Below, one piece after another: positions 9,547 through 17,023 of a DNA stretch of 28,486 nucleotides (within the stretch, counting starts at the first letter, position 1; each line of letters opens with the position of its first letter). Position numbers and translations under genes: made by a program. Origin of the DNA: JAYEJW01 sp034716535 (lineage in GTDB: Bacteria; Pseudomonadota; Gammaproteobacteria; Chromatiales; Chromatiaceae); contig JAYEJW010000479.1 in NCBI GenBank assembly GCA_034716535.1, forward strand, positions 1 through 28,486, given 5' to 3'. The notes under the pieces are model-generated. The model had not been told where the DNA came from. It did no database searches and saw nothing but the letters and a program-made list of their open reading frames with translations.

Positions 9547-9621
9547 GGCAATTTGCGGGGTACGGACGACCGCGGGGGGGTGAACAAAGATGTGTGGGTA
9601 TTCGCCGATCGCAAACGAGAA

Positions 9622-9639
9622 GCGGGGCCGAAGCCCCGC
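9622..9639 (-). terminator. UUCG-loop hairpin terminator of the HiPIP gene
   Basis: Arms GCGGGGC (9622-9628) and GCCCCGC (9633-9639) are perfect. Read on the minus strand, the loop is the very stable TTCG, followed by TTCTCGTTTGCG. It lies 31 bases past the HiPIP stop. The T-tract is weak, so efficiency is uncertain. It could also stop plus-strand transcripts from the threonine lyase gene, which ends 75 bases away. Confidence 0.65.
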
Positions 9640-9670
9640 ATCGCTGCGCTAGAAAACGCGCGGCCTTGAC

Positions 9671-10030
9671 TTAGGCGGCGGCCTTCAGGGTCCAGGAGGC
9701 GCACCAACCCTTCTCGTTGACAGCCTTCCCGGGGAAGAGCTGGCAGGGACGCCACTCGCCCGAGTCCGCCTGGATGAACTGGCAATTGGTGCAGTCCTGC
9801 TCTTCCGGCGGCTTGCCGGGACGCGCAGCGGCGGCGCGATCCGCCTGAGTGGCGTCGTGCTTGTACTTCAGCGCGATGGCGGTCGGATCCGTCGCCTCGT
9901 CGACGTGGGGCAGATCCTCGGCCTGGGCCGCGGCCATTCCGACAAGATTCATCAGCGGAACGGCGGCCATGCCACCCAGCATCATCTTGACGGCATCGCG
10001 ACGGCTCTTGTTCATGGGCTTATCGGACAT
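9671..10030 (-). CDS. high-potential iron-sulfur protein (HiPIP), Tat-exported
   Basis: Small periplasmic 4Fe-4S electron carrier that, in purple and related bacteria, donates electrons to the photosynthetic reaction centre or a terminal oxidase. The ATG at 10030 has GGAGA seven to eleven bases upstream and gives 119 residues; the open frame reaches further upstream without support. A Tat signal is clear: SRRDAVKMMLGG, then a hydrophobic run to AQA at 35-37, giving a mature start at EDLPHVDE. The four cluster cysteines are Cys80, Cys83, Cys96 and Cys110 (CTNC, RPCQLF, GWCASW), the family spacing. The mature protein is about 82 residues, normal for HiPIP. It is monocistronic with its own terminator. 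No reaction-centre or cytochrome genes are nearby, so the partner is unknown. Its presence supports Chromatiales/Ectothiorhodospiraceae-like ancestry. Confidence 0.95.
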   Translation of the reverse strand: MSDKPMNKSRRDAVKMMLGGMAAVPLMNLVGMAAAQAEDLPHVDEATDPTAIALKYKHDATQADRAAAARPGKPPEEQDCTNCQFIQADSGEWRPCQLFPGKAVNEKGWCASWTLKAAA

Positions 10031-10402
10031 TGCTGTCGTCTCCTTCTCAGGGGTAGGAAAAAGGGACCTCCGACGGTATTTCGGGGCCGCGCGACATTCT
10101 GCACGATAAATTGGGGAAACGCGAGTCATTCGTGTGGGAATTCGCGCCCCAAGACCAGAGCTTCACCGACCAGACACTTCGGCAGCTCAGTTGAGCTACG
10201 GCGGGGTGCGCAAACGCCGCCAGACGGAAAATAGGGCGTGCTCTGCACCCCATAGATGCCCCACCACAACGGGAAATCCGCGTTCACCGTGATTTAGCTG
10301 GCAACTCAAGATGATCAGTCTTACACGAACTTGCACGAAGCGGTCAACTGCCGTTTCTAGGTTGAAAGGCAGCGCCGGGTTCCGAATGCCCGGTGTCGGC
10401 GA
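10031..10402. other. 372-bp intergenic region with palindrome and dispersed repeat
   Basis: No gene is supported here. It holds the HiPIP upstream region, a perfect 14-bp palindrome AGCTCAGTTGAGCT at 10184-10197, a second palindrome-like motif in GCGTTCACCGTGAT near 10281-10294, and the 25-bp repeat described separately at 10337-10361. On the minus strand just after nlpC, CCGGG and CCCGG arms (about 10375-10393) could form a hairpin, but no T-run follows directly. The variety of small palindromes suggests a decayed mobile-element end; this is speculative. Confidence 0.4.
10337..10361 (-). repeat. 25-bp dispersed 3' element, copy A (downstream of nlpC)
   Basis: Read on the minus strand, these 25 bases begin CCTAGAAACGGC and end GACCGCTTC. 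They are identical to 21721-21745 on the plus strand, after ftsH copy 2. Similarity continues weakly past the core in both copies (TTCGTG and CTGATC motifs in the same order). It starts 41 bases after the nlpC stop and is in the same sense as that gene. A 25-base chance match between two non-coding stretches of this window is very unlikely. Confidence 0.85.
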
Positions 10403-10882
10403 TCAGTTGAAGTAGGTGCCGGCCCCAACGATGCGCCCCTGCCAATATGGCGTGTCCAGACTGGACAATCGAACCTTCTTCTTTGATGTGGAGGCGTGTA
10501 CGAACCGCTCGTCGTCGACCATGAGCCCCACGTGGTACTGGCCGCGCCGAATCTTGAAGAACACCAGGTCACCCGGTTTCGCCTTCGACGGGCTTACCGG
10601 CGTGGCCGCCTTCTGCTGCGCCTTGGATACCCGCGGAATCTCCACGCCAGCCGCACGATAGGCGTGTTGGGTGAGCGCGCTACAGTCCAGTGCCTTGCCC
10701 GGCGTTTCGGCGCCGTAAACGTAACGGGTACCGACCTGAGAGAGCGCGGCCATCACCACGTCCCCGCGCGGCCCGTCCAGCGCCACCCCGCGAGACCCTG
10801 TACTCCCTGTGCCAGCACACCCATGTAGAAGAAGGCTGAGTCCAAGAACGCCGAGCCCCAACGGCGCGAGACTTGCACACAT
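10403..10882 (-). CDS. NlpC/P60-family lipoprotein (predicted peptidoglycan endopeptidase)
   Basis: Predicted outer-membrane-anchored cell-wall hydrolase that would cleave gamma-D-Glu-diaminopimelate bonds in stem peptides, like E. coli Spr/MepS. Of 159 residues, the first 21 form a lipoprotein signal ending in a lipobox (L-L-H-G before Cys22). The catalytic domain follows directly: Cys67 in LDCSALTQHAYR, His117 in YHVGLMV and third-position His129 in FVHAS, with the family PGDLVFF at 103-109. All catalytic residues are present. The ATG at 10882 is close behind a good sigma-70 promoter at 10933-10960. Only one NlpC/P60 domain is present, with no SH3 or LysM part, so targeting must come from the lipid anchor. 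Confidence 0.9.
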   Translation of the reverse strand: MCASLAPLGLGVLGLSLLLHGCAGTGSTGSRGVALDGPRGDVVMAALSQVGTRYVYGAETPGKALDCSALTQHAYRAAGVEIPRVSKAQQKAATPVSPSKAKPGDLVFFKIRRGQYHVGLMVDDERFVHASTSKKKVRLSSLDTPYWQGRIVGAGTYFN

Positions 10883-10932
10883 AATCCTAAAGTGTTTTCC
10901 TCTATTGGTGATATAAGTTATTGTTGAAAATG

Positions 10933-10960
10933 ATTTTAGGTGCTGGCTTTACTTTGTCAA
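10933..10960 (-). promoter_or_regulatory. sigma-70 promoter for the NlpC/P60 gene
   Basis: On the minus strand TTGACA (10955-10960) and TAAAAT (10933-10938) are separated by 16 bases, close to consensus. The predicted start near 10926 leaves a leader of about 45 bases before the ATG at 10882. An imperfect palindrome (TACCTTTAAGGGTA, 10961-10974) abuts the -35 box and may be an operator. This AT-rich patch (about 10885-10980) contrasts with the GC-rich surroundings. I see no gene between 10883 and 11137. Confidence 0.7.
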
Positions 10961-11137
10961 TACCTTTAAGGGTACTTTTTCTGACCTAGACCGCATTCTC
11001 ATCTCCTCAACGGATTGTCGCTTGGGCAAAACGCACCCCGCGGGCCACTTCAGACGCAGGATTTTGCGACATCCTTCCAAACGATGTACGGTCACGCGGT
11101 TCTCCATTGGAACTGGCTGAATTTCACAGACGTCCCG

Positions 11138-12010
11138 ATGTCCCGTCGCCAAAAACGCATTCCCGAATCGCTACTCGAAATCGCCGTCTCCGACGAAGAG
11201 GAGTCGGAGCTCGTCGTAGGACGCGAGCTGGCGGCCCTTATCCGCGACGAGCACCAGGACGAGCCCGCTGCGCCCTTGGTCGTCCTGCCGCCTCGACCCT
11301 CTGATCAGCAGCCGACCAGAGGTCCTGAGAACAGGCGCAGGCGCAAGATCCCTGTCCGGAGAATCGCCGACGCAGCGGGAATCCTGATCGCGCTGACGAC
11401 GATCTTCGTCGCCTATCGGTGGTTCTCGGACCTCCCCGAGAAGCCGGCGGATTCCCCTTGGGCGCTCCTTGGATCGGGCCGGAGCGACGCGGGCGGTGAT
11501 CATCCGGCGAATGGGCTAAAAGGCACGACGCCCGGCGCTTCTGACGTTGGCGCTGCGGGAACGGAACCGCCGCTCGGCCAGTTCGACTTTGGACCGGACG
11601 ACCTGCCTGTCTCCGCCGCAGACGAAAGACCGGCATCTCAACAGACCGTCGAGCGCCATCGCAGCATCCATGAGCTCGAAGCGGCGTTCGATGCCAGGTA
11701 TGTCCCGCCTCCGGAGTGCTACGACTGGGGTTCCACCGCCCGTATGGCCACATGCGGCAACCACAGAATCCGCGCCCGTCGCGCATTCATCGACAGTGGA
11801 GGAAGGCTCACGCCGGCAATGTTCGGCAGCACGGCTCTTCCTCAACCGGAGACAGAGCCCTATCGGCTTGAGATGCGCGGGCGGGAGCCGGAACAGGACT
11901 GGCGGAAAAGTTGGCTACAGGAGTCCTCGCAAGACCAGGAGCAGGACTGGCGGCGGGAATGGCTGCAAGATCCTCGGCAGGGGGCGGTGCAAGATTGGCC
12001 ACAGGAGTGA
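11138..12010 (+). CDS. single-pass membrane protein with two-Cys motif and C-terminal tandem repeats (290 aa), unknown
   Basis: Not recognised as a named family. The ATG at 11138 is chosen because SRRQKRIPESLLEIAVSDEE reads as a natural N terminus; an open frame reaches back to 11015 and no start has a strong ribosome site. Layout: acidic cytosolic region (10-45), Arg-rich stop-transfer block (64-75), one membrane helix (about 76-95), a long Gly/Pro/Asp-rich periplasmic linker (100-185), then a compact motif at 188-221 with Cys194 and Cys206 (VPPPECYDW and CGNHRIRARRAFIDSGG). This motif looks conserved and could form a disulfide. The last 40 residues repeat QDW-R-x-x-W-L-Q. It ends 106 bases before the NhaP-type gene. 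An envelope or DNA/wall-tethering role is possible, but nothing fixes it. Confidence 0.7.
   Translation: MSRRQKRIPESLLEIAVSDEEESELVVGRELAALIRDEHQDEPAAPLVVLPPRPSDQQPTRGPENRRRRKIPVRRIADAAGILIALTTIFVAYRWFSDLPEKPADSPWALLGSGRSDAGGDHPANGLKGTTPGASDVGAAGTEPPLGQFDFGPDDLPVSAADERPASQQTVERHRSIHELEAAFDARYVPPPECYDWGSTARMATCGNHRIRARRAFIDSGGRLTPAMFGSTALPQPETEPYRLEMRGREPEQDWRKSWLQESSQDQEQDWRREWLQDPRQGAVQDWPQE
11891..12007 (+). repeat. 48-bp in-frame tandem repeat, about 2.4 copies
   Basis: Units at 11891-11938 and 11939-11986 and a partial third at 11987-12007 encode EQDWRKSWLQESSQDQ, EQDWRREWLQDPRQGA and VQDWPQE. The Trp-rich part of each unit (Q-D-W-R-x-x-W-L-Q) is kept while the second half varies. This points to selection on the peptide and not only recent duplication. 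Confidence 0.85.
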
Positions 12011-12116
12011 ACACTCGCGCACGAACGAGTTGTCCACATCCACCAACAACCCATGCTGCCGCGTCCCGCACGGGCCAGCCAGGCAGTACCCATAAAATCG
12101 AAATGGATCCTCCGCG

Positions 12117-13391
12117 ATGAGACTCTTCGACATTATCGCCGTTCTGATCAGCCTCTCGGCAGCGTTCAGTTGGCTCAACCACCGCTTCCTGCGGCTACCC
12201 ACAGCAATCGGGCTCATGCTTATCGCGCTGCTCATGTCCCTTGGGCTACTTGCCCTGGGTCCCCTCGGGCACGACATCGAGCAGGAGGTGGATCTGATGC
12301 TACGCAGCGTCAAGTTCGACGAGACGCTGCTTCATGGAATGCTGAGTTTCCTGCTCTTCGCCGGTGCGCTCCATGTCAATCTCGCGGATCTGGCCAAGCA
12401 ACGCTGGGTGATCGCCATCCTCGCCACCGTCGGCGTGGTTAGCGCCACCTTCTTGATCGGTTTCGGGTCCTGGTGGATCTTCGGACTCATCGGTCTGGAG
12501 GTGCCGCTGATCTACTGTCTGGTCTTCGGCTCGCTCATCTCCCCCACCGATCCTATCGCGGTCCTCGGGATCCTGAAGAGTGCCGGGGCCCCCAAGACCC
12601 TGGAAACCAAGATCACTGGCGAGTCCCTCTTCAACGACGGCGTGGCGGTGGTGGTCTTTCTTGTGCTCTCGCGGATCGCGTCCGGGGGGGAGGAAGTCAC
12701 CGCGGGCAGCGTGCTGGAGCTGTTTGCGGTCGAGGCCCTGGGTGGCCTCGCATTCGGCCTCGCTCTGGGTGCTGCCGCTTTCTGGATGCTCAAGCGGGTG
12801 GACAACTACTCGGTCGAGGTGCTGATCACCCTGGCGGTGACCACCGGTGGCTATGCGCTTGCCGAGAAACTGCACCTCTCTGCCCCCATCGCCATCGTGG
12901 TGGCGGGCTTGCTGATCGGCAACCACGGCCGCATGATGGCCATGTCGGAGCAGGCCCGCGCGCACCTGGACACCTTCTGGGAGCTGGTGGACGAGGCGTT
13001 GAACGCGGTGCTCTTCGTGCTCATCGGCCTGGAAGTGCTCATCCTCTCCTTCCGCGGCGAGTACCTGATCGCAGGCATCCTGGCGATTCCACTGGTGCTC
13101 TTGGCCCGACTCATCAGCGTGGGTTTCCCCATCGGCATCATGCGCCACTTTCGCAGCTTTTCCCCCGGTGTGGTCACCATCCTCACCTGGGGCGGCCTGC
13201 GGGGTGGCGTCTCAGTGGCGCTGGCCCTCTCCTTGCCGGCCAGCGAGACCCGCGACACGCTGGTGGCCGTGACCTACATCGTCGTGGTCTTCTCGATCCT
13301 GGTCCAGGGCCTGACCCTCGGACCGGTGGTTCGTGCCAAGGCGGCGCGCGCGAACGTCGAGCTGCAGCGCACAGATCTGACCCCCGACTAG
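12117..13391 (+). CDS. NhaP-type Na+(K+)/H+ antiporter (CPA1 family)
   Basis: Inner-membrane exchanger of sodium or potassium for protons, used in pH and salt homeostasis. The 424 residues carry about 12 membrane segments. Hallmarks are SPTDPIAVLGILKSAG (142-157, Asp145) and the cation-site motif GESLFNDGVAVVVF (168-181) with the Asn173-Asp174 pair of electroneutral CPA1 antiporters. Near the end, LTWGGLRGGVSVALALSLP is the conserved late motif with its Arg. There is no long cytosolic tail or RCK domain. The ATG at 12117 sits after a weak ribosome site. The GDPD gene begins one base after its stop, so they form an operon. The choice between Na+ and K+ cannot be made from sequence. Confidence 0.92.
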   Translation: MRLFDIIAVLISLSAAFSWLNHRFLRLPTAIGLMLIALLMSLGLLALGPLGHDIEQEVDLMLRSVKFDETLLHGMLSFLLFAGALHVNLADLAKQRWVIAILATVGVVSATFLIGFGSWWIFGLIGLEVPLIYCLVFGSLISPTDPIAVLGILKSAGAPKTLETKITGESLFNDGVAVVVFLVLSRIASGGEEVTAGSVLELFAVEALGGLAFGLALGAAAFWMLKRVDNYSVEVLITLAVTTGGYALAEKLHLSAPIAIVVAGLLIGNHGRMMAMSEQARAHLDTFWELVDEALNAVLFVLIGLEVLILSFRGEYLIAGILAIPLVLLARLISVGFPIGIMRHFRSFSPGVVTILTWGGLRGGVSVALALSLPASETRDTLVAVTYIVVVFSILVQGLTLGPVVRAKAARANVELQRTDLTPD

Positions 13392-13392
13392 A

Positions 13393-15213
13393 ATGGCCCG
13401 AGCAACAGCAGTCTGGGGTCGGGCCGTCACCGTGGTACGCGCGGCTATCGGACCGCTCCTTCTATACGACCTGCTCTTCAAGGCGGTCGGGCTCCTTGTT
13501 TTTGCGCCTCTGACTGCCTTTGCGCTCGAGCGCCTGGTGGCCACAACCGGCAGTCTGTCGGTCACCAACAGCGACATCGCCCATTTCCTGCTCTCGCCCT
13601 GGGGCCTGCTGTTTCTGGTGCTTTCCATGACGTTGTCCGTGGCGTCCCTGTTCGCGGAGCAGGCCGGACTAATGCACATCGTCGCGGCCGCCGGGCGCGG
13701 GCAACGACCGGCCTGGCTGGCAGCCCTGCGTCGGGTTTTGATCACCCTCCCCCGCCTGCTCTCGGTTGCGGCCGTCCAGGTCGGCATCCTCTTGCTTTGG
13801 CTCCTGCCAATGGCCGGTATCGGCACCGCAGCCTATGCGGGCCTTCTGGGTGGTCATGACATCAACTGGTATCTCGCCGAACGGCCGCCCGAGCTCTGGC
13901 TCGCTGTCGGCATCGGTGCGTTGCTTGTGCTCGCGGCTCTCACTGCGCTGGGCGTTCTTCTGGTTCGCTGGTCGCTCGCCGTGCCGGCCTGTCTGTTCGA
14001 GGGCTTGTCCGGCGGAGCAGCGCTGAGGCGCAGCCGGGATCTTCTGCGGAGCCATGAGCGGTACGCGGCGCTGCTCGTACTGGGTTGGGTGATCGTCGCC
14101 ACGATCGTTTCCCTGTTGGTGCTGCTGCTCCTGGACTTCGGCGCCGGGCTGCTGCTGTCCCTCATCAGCGGCATGAAGCCGTTGATCGTCGTGACGGCGC
14201 TGGTCCTCGGCCTGATGACGCTCGCAGGGGCGGCGCTGTCGTTTATCGGCTTCGCTGGATACAGCTTCGTCGTCATCGACCTCTACCAGCAGACCTCCGA
14301 CGCAGCGGCTCCGGAAGAGAGTACGGACGTCACCTCGCCGCGCGCGCAACGGCTCGGCGTATCCGCCCTGGTCCTGGTCGTGCTGGCGGCAACGGGCATC
14401 TCGGCCCTGATCACCCAGGAGCTGATCGAGGACCTGTCCTTCGGCCGCCAGGTGCAGGTCACCGCTCACCGCGGGAGCTCCCGCACCGCACCGGAGAACA
14501 GCCTGAGCGCCATCCGACAGGCGATCGCCGACGGTGCCGACTACGCCGAAATCGACATTCAGGAGACCGCGGACGGTACCCTGGTGCTGCTCCATGACAC
14601 GGACTTGATGCGGGTCGCCGGCCTCAACGCCAAGATTTGGGAGATCACCTACGATGAGATCCAGGACCTGGACGCTGGGAGCTGGTTCTCAAATGCGTTC
14701 GCCGGCGAGCCCGTACCTTCCCTGCAACAGGCCATGGACCTTGCCCAGGGCCGTATCCGCCTCAACATCGAGCTCAAGTACAACAGCCACGACCAGCGCC
14801 TGGCCGAACGCACTGCGGAGCTCGTGCGTGCGAACGGTTTCGTCGACCAGTGCGTGCTCACGTCCCTGGACTATGCCGGCCTGCAGCGCGTGCGGACGGC
14901 TGCTCCTGAGATCCGCATCGGTCAGATCGTCACGGTTGCGGTCGGCGACGCCGAACGCTTAGACGTAGACTTCCTGAGCATGAACACGAGCTTGGCGTCT
15001 TCCCGACAGGTGCGGGCCAACCGGATGGCCGGCCTGGATACGCACGTCTGGACGGTCAACGACCCAGAGGCCATGAAGCGCATGATCGAGCGAGGCGTGG
15101 CCAACATCATCACCGACGAGCCCGCCCTGCTGCGGCAACTGATCGACGAACGCACCACCCTCTCGGACGGCGAGCTCCTGCTCCTCGCCCTCAGCGCCCG
15201 GCTGCGCGAATGA
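13393..15213 (+). CDS. membrane-anchored glycerophosphodiester phosphodiesterase (GDPD)
   Basis: Predicted enzyme hydrolysing glycerophosphodiesters to glycerol-3-phosphate and an alcohol, in lipid turnover. The first ~340 of 606 residues are a multi-pass membrane domain of the GPDPase_memb type, with about eight segments. The soluble GDPD barrel starts near 355: HRG at 359-361, APENS at 366-370 (Glu368), AEIDIQETADG at 385-395 (Glu386, Asp388) and catalytic His401 in LLHDTD. The later NIELKYNS and HVWTVND motifs are present, so the active site is complete. The barrel probably faces the periplasm, since it follows a final membrane segment at 322-341, but topology is a guess. It starts one base after the antiporter stop and overlaps srkA by four bases. 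Confidence 0.93.
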   Translation: MARATAVWGRAVTVVRAAIGPLLLYDLLFKAVGLLVFAPLTAFALERLVATTGSLSVTNSDIAHFLLSPWGLLFLVLSMTLSVASLFAEQAGLMHIVAAAGRGQRPAWLAALRRVLITLPRLLSVAAVQVGILLLWLLPMAGIGTAAYAGLLGGHDINWYLAERPPELWLAVGIGALLVLAALTALGVLLVRWSLAVPACLFEGLSGGAALRRSRDLLRSHERYAALLVLGWVIVATIVSLLVLLLLDFGAGLLLSLISGMKPLIVVTALVLGLMTLAGAALSFIGFAGYSFVVIDLYQQTSDAAAPEESTDVTSPRAQRLGVSALVLVVLAATGISALITQELIEDLSFGRQVQVTAHRGSSRTAPENSLSAIRQAIADGADYAEIDIQETADGTLVLLHDTDLMRVAGLNAKIWEITYDEIQDLDAGSWFSNAFAGEPVPSLQQAMDLAQGRIRLNIELKYNSHDQRLAERTAELVRANGFVDQCVLTSLDYAGLQRVRTAAPEIRIGQIVTVAVGDAERLDVDFLSMNTSLASSRQVRANRMAGLDTHVWTVNDPEAMKRMIERGVANIITDEPALLRQLIDERTTLSDGELLLLALSARLRE

Positions 15214-16199
15214 CCCATAACCCCGCCACCCCCTACGCCGACCTCTCGCCGGACCTGGTCCTCGACGCCGTCGAGAGCCTGGACCTTCCGGTTGACGGCC
15301 GCCTATTGGCGCTCAACAGCTACGAAAACCGTGTCTACCAGGTCGGTATCGAGGACGCCACGCCGGTGATCGCGAAGTTTTACCGCCCTGGTCGCTGGTC
15401 GAACGCGGCCATTCTGGAGGAGCACGCATTCACCCGGGAGCTGGCGGAACGGGAGGTCCCTGCAGTACCCCCTCTCGAGTTCGCCGGTCGCAGCCTGCAA
15501 GAATTCGCCGGCTTCCGCTTCTCGATCACACCCCGCCGCGGCGGCCGGGCGCCGGAGCTCGGGGATCCCGACGTGCTGGAGTGGATCGGCCGCTTCATCG
15601 GCCGCATTCACGCCCTTGGCGCCTCGGAGCCCTTCCGCCATCGGCCGACCCTGGACATCGCAAGCTTCGGCGAGGAACCGCGGGAGTACTTGCTGGACAA
15701 CGGCTGGATCCCGCAGGACCTGGAGGCCGCCTACCGCAGCGTCTCGGACCATGCCCTGGATGGCGTAAGGGGCTGCTTCGAGCGCGCCGGCAAGGTAGGG
15801 CTGCTGCGCCTGCATGGTGACTGCCACGTGGGCAACATGCTGTGGACGGACGACGGCCCCCACTTCGTCGACTTCGACGACACCCGCATGGGCCCGGCGG
15901 TACAGGACCTCTGGATGCTGCTCTCCGGCGAACGTATGGAGATGTCGCCCCAGCTCGGGCACGTACTGAGCGGATACGAGGACTTCTCCGACTTCGACCC
16001 CCGGGAGCTCCACTTGGTGGAGGCCCTACGTACCCTACGCCTGCTCCACTATTCCGCCTGGATCGCCAAACGCTGGGACGACCCGGCCTTCCCCTCCGCC
16101 TTTCCCTGGTTCAATACCCAGCGTTACTGGCAGGACCGCGTGCTGGAGCTGCGCGAGCAGATCGCGGCCATGGAGGAAGGGCCGCTGTGGGCGGTTTGA
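15210..16199 (+). CDS. srkA: stress response Ser/Thr protein kinase SrkA (YihE/RdoA)
   Basis: Cytosolic kinase of the choline-kinase-like fold; in E. coli it counters stress-induced death and is Cpx-regulated. The 329-residue length equals the E. coli protein. Visible sites are VIAKFYRPGRW (Lys56 as the ATP lysine), the catalytic loop LHGDCHVGNML with Asp204 and Asn209, and the metal-binding VDFDD with Asp221. The start ATG overlaps the GDPD stop as ATGA, so translation is coupled. Pairing with a GDPD and an antiporter suggests an envelope-stress unit, though this is inference. The stop is followed at once by a degenerate relative of the 25-bp element. Confidence 0.94.
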   Translation: MTHNPATPYADLSPDLVLDAVESLDLPVDGRLLALNSYENRVYQVGIEDATPVIAKFYRPGRWSNAAILEEHAFTRELAEREVPAVPPLEFAGRSLQEFAGFRFSITPRRGGRAPELGDPDVLEWIGRFIGRIHALGASEPFRHRPTLDIASFGEEPREYLLDNGWIPQDLEAAYRSVSDHALDGVRGCFERAGKVGLLRLHGDCHVGNMLWTDDGPHFVDFDDTRMGPAVQDLWMLLSGERMEMSPQLGHVLSGYEDFSDFDPRELHLVEALRTLRLLHYSAWIAKRWDDPAFPSAFPWFNTQRYWQDRVLELREQIAAMEEGPLWAV

Positions 16200-16221
16200 T
16201 CCTGGCAACAGGCAATTGACC
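16200..16221 (+). repeat. degenerate relative of the 25-bp 3' element (downstream of srkA)
   Basis: Directly after the srkA stop, TCCTGGCAACAGGCAATTGACC aligns with TCCTAGAAACGGCAGTTGACC after the ftsH2 stop, with about 18 matches in 22 positions and one gap by eye. In both cases the motif begins within a base or two of the stop codon and is in the sense orientation. Beyond 16221 the similarity is lost. The rest of 16222-16382 shows no gene. Confidence 0.4.
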
Positions 16222-16382
16222 CTGAAGGACAACAAGGGAAAGGCTCTAAAACCGAAACATCCATCTCATCCGCCCTCTGTACGTGTTACGTTTAGACATT
16301 GGATATCTTCATGATCCGAGTGTTCTTCGGGTGAAGATGCGCCGGCGCGAGAATGGGATCATCCTACCGAGGAAAGCCACCC

Positions 16383-16958
16383 ATGAGACGGATCATCCCC
16401 GTTGCTTTTTCCACTTTGCTTGGCACCGGTTTGCTTGGCACCGGATGTTCAACCACGACCCAGGTTGTCAACGATACGGAGACCTACGATGGGCACCGCG
16501 CAGTGGTGGCGACACGGGGTGAGGTTGTCGATGATTCGGAGGTCTACGAAGGGCGCCACGCGGCGGCGGTGACACCCGTGGCCGATCACCGGCCGGCGCA
16601 GCGGCTGCACGGCGACGACCTTCGGACCGACATCCAGCAGAGCATCCGCGAGCAGCTGTCCCGGGCCGGGATCTTCGAGGGAGTCGTCGCTCTCGACAGG
16701 GCCGACGAGGGGAACGAAGCCGAGGTGATCATCTCGCCCGAGCTGCTGGCCGTGAACGGCGCCGGCTCGGGACAGGACCCGGTGACCCTGCGCGTGCGCG
16801 TGATCGAGAAGACCAGCCGCAAGACCGTCTTGGACGAGATCTACGATTCGGGCGGCCGGTCCACGCGCGACGGTCGAGCGGCTGGCTCGCTCAACACTGT
16901 TCTCGAGGCATTGGAAGAGAAACTGGAGGGCCGCTACGGTCAGGCGTCCGTCTTTTGA
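16383..16958 (+). CDS. predicted lipoprotein with internal 20-residue duplication (191 aa), family not recognised
   Basis: Predicted lipoprotein of unknown role. The ATG at 16383 has GAGGAAA upstream; an in-frame start at 16353 would bury the signal. The signal ends in L-G-T-G before Cys22 and contains an exact repeat LLGTG-LLGTG. After the lipid site, two 20-residue units follow: VVNDTETYDGHRAVVATRGE and VVDDSEVYEGRHAAAVTPVA. The rest looks like a folded domain with a helix (TDIQQSIREQLSRAGIF) and strands (EVIISPELLAVN, VTLRVRVIEKTSRKTVLDEI), the arrangement of lipoproteins that associate with envelope assembly complexes. It is well separated from srkA (183 bases) but close to the methyltransferase gene after it. 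No metal or catalytic motif is visible. Confidence 0.78.
   Translation: MRRIIPVAFSTLLGTGLLGTGCSTTTQVVNDTETYDGHRAVVATRGEVVDDSEVYEGRHAAAVTPVADHRPAQRLHGDDLRTDIQQSIREQLSRAGIFEGVVALDRADEGNEAEVIISPELLAVNGAGSGQDPVTLRVRVIEKTSRKTVLDEIYDSGGRSTRDGRAAGSLNTVLEALEEKLEGRYGQASVF
16415..16444 (+). repeat. 15-bp perfect tandem duplication inside a lipoprotein signal
   Basis: TTTGCTTGGCACCGG occurs twice back to back, at 16415-16429 and 16430-16444. It adds five residues (LLGTG) to the signal's hydrophobic core while keeping the frame and creating the lipobox from the second copy. Perfect identity suggests a recent slip event. Confidence 0.9.
16464..16583 (+). repeat. 60-bp diverged tandem repeat, two units
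   Basis: Units at 16464-16523 and 16524-16583 both begin GTTGTC and share a TCGGAGGTCTACGAAGG-like core. They encode the two 20-residue blocks of the lipoprotein just after its lipid-anchored cysteine. Divergence is much greater than in the signal-peptide duplication, so this is an older event. Confidence 0.75.
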
Positions 16959-17023
16959 CGCGACACGAACGGCAGAGCGCGCAGCATCAGAATCGACCTA
17001 TCGCCCAATCCACCGCCCAGCCG

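Noticed and set aside
10165..10215. tRNA-like stretch containing GCTCAGTTGAGC
   Set aside because: Looks like a D-arm, but no T-arm sequence, anticodon stem or acceptor stem can be formed; the palindrome explains it.
16955..17023. TTG start of the methyltransferase overlapping the lipoprotein stop
   Set aside because: The extra 23 residues look non-homologous, while ATG 17024 yields the typical family N terminus; coupling remains possible.
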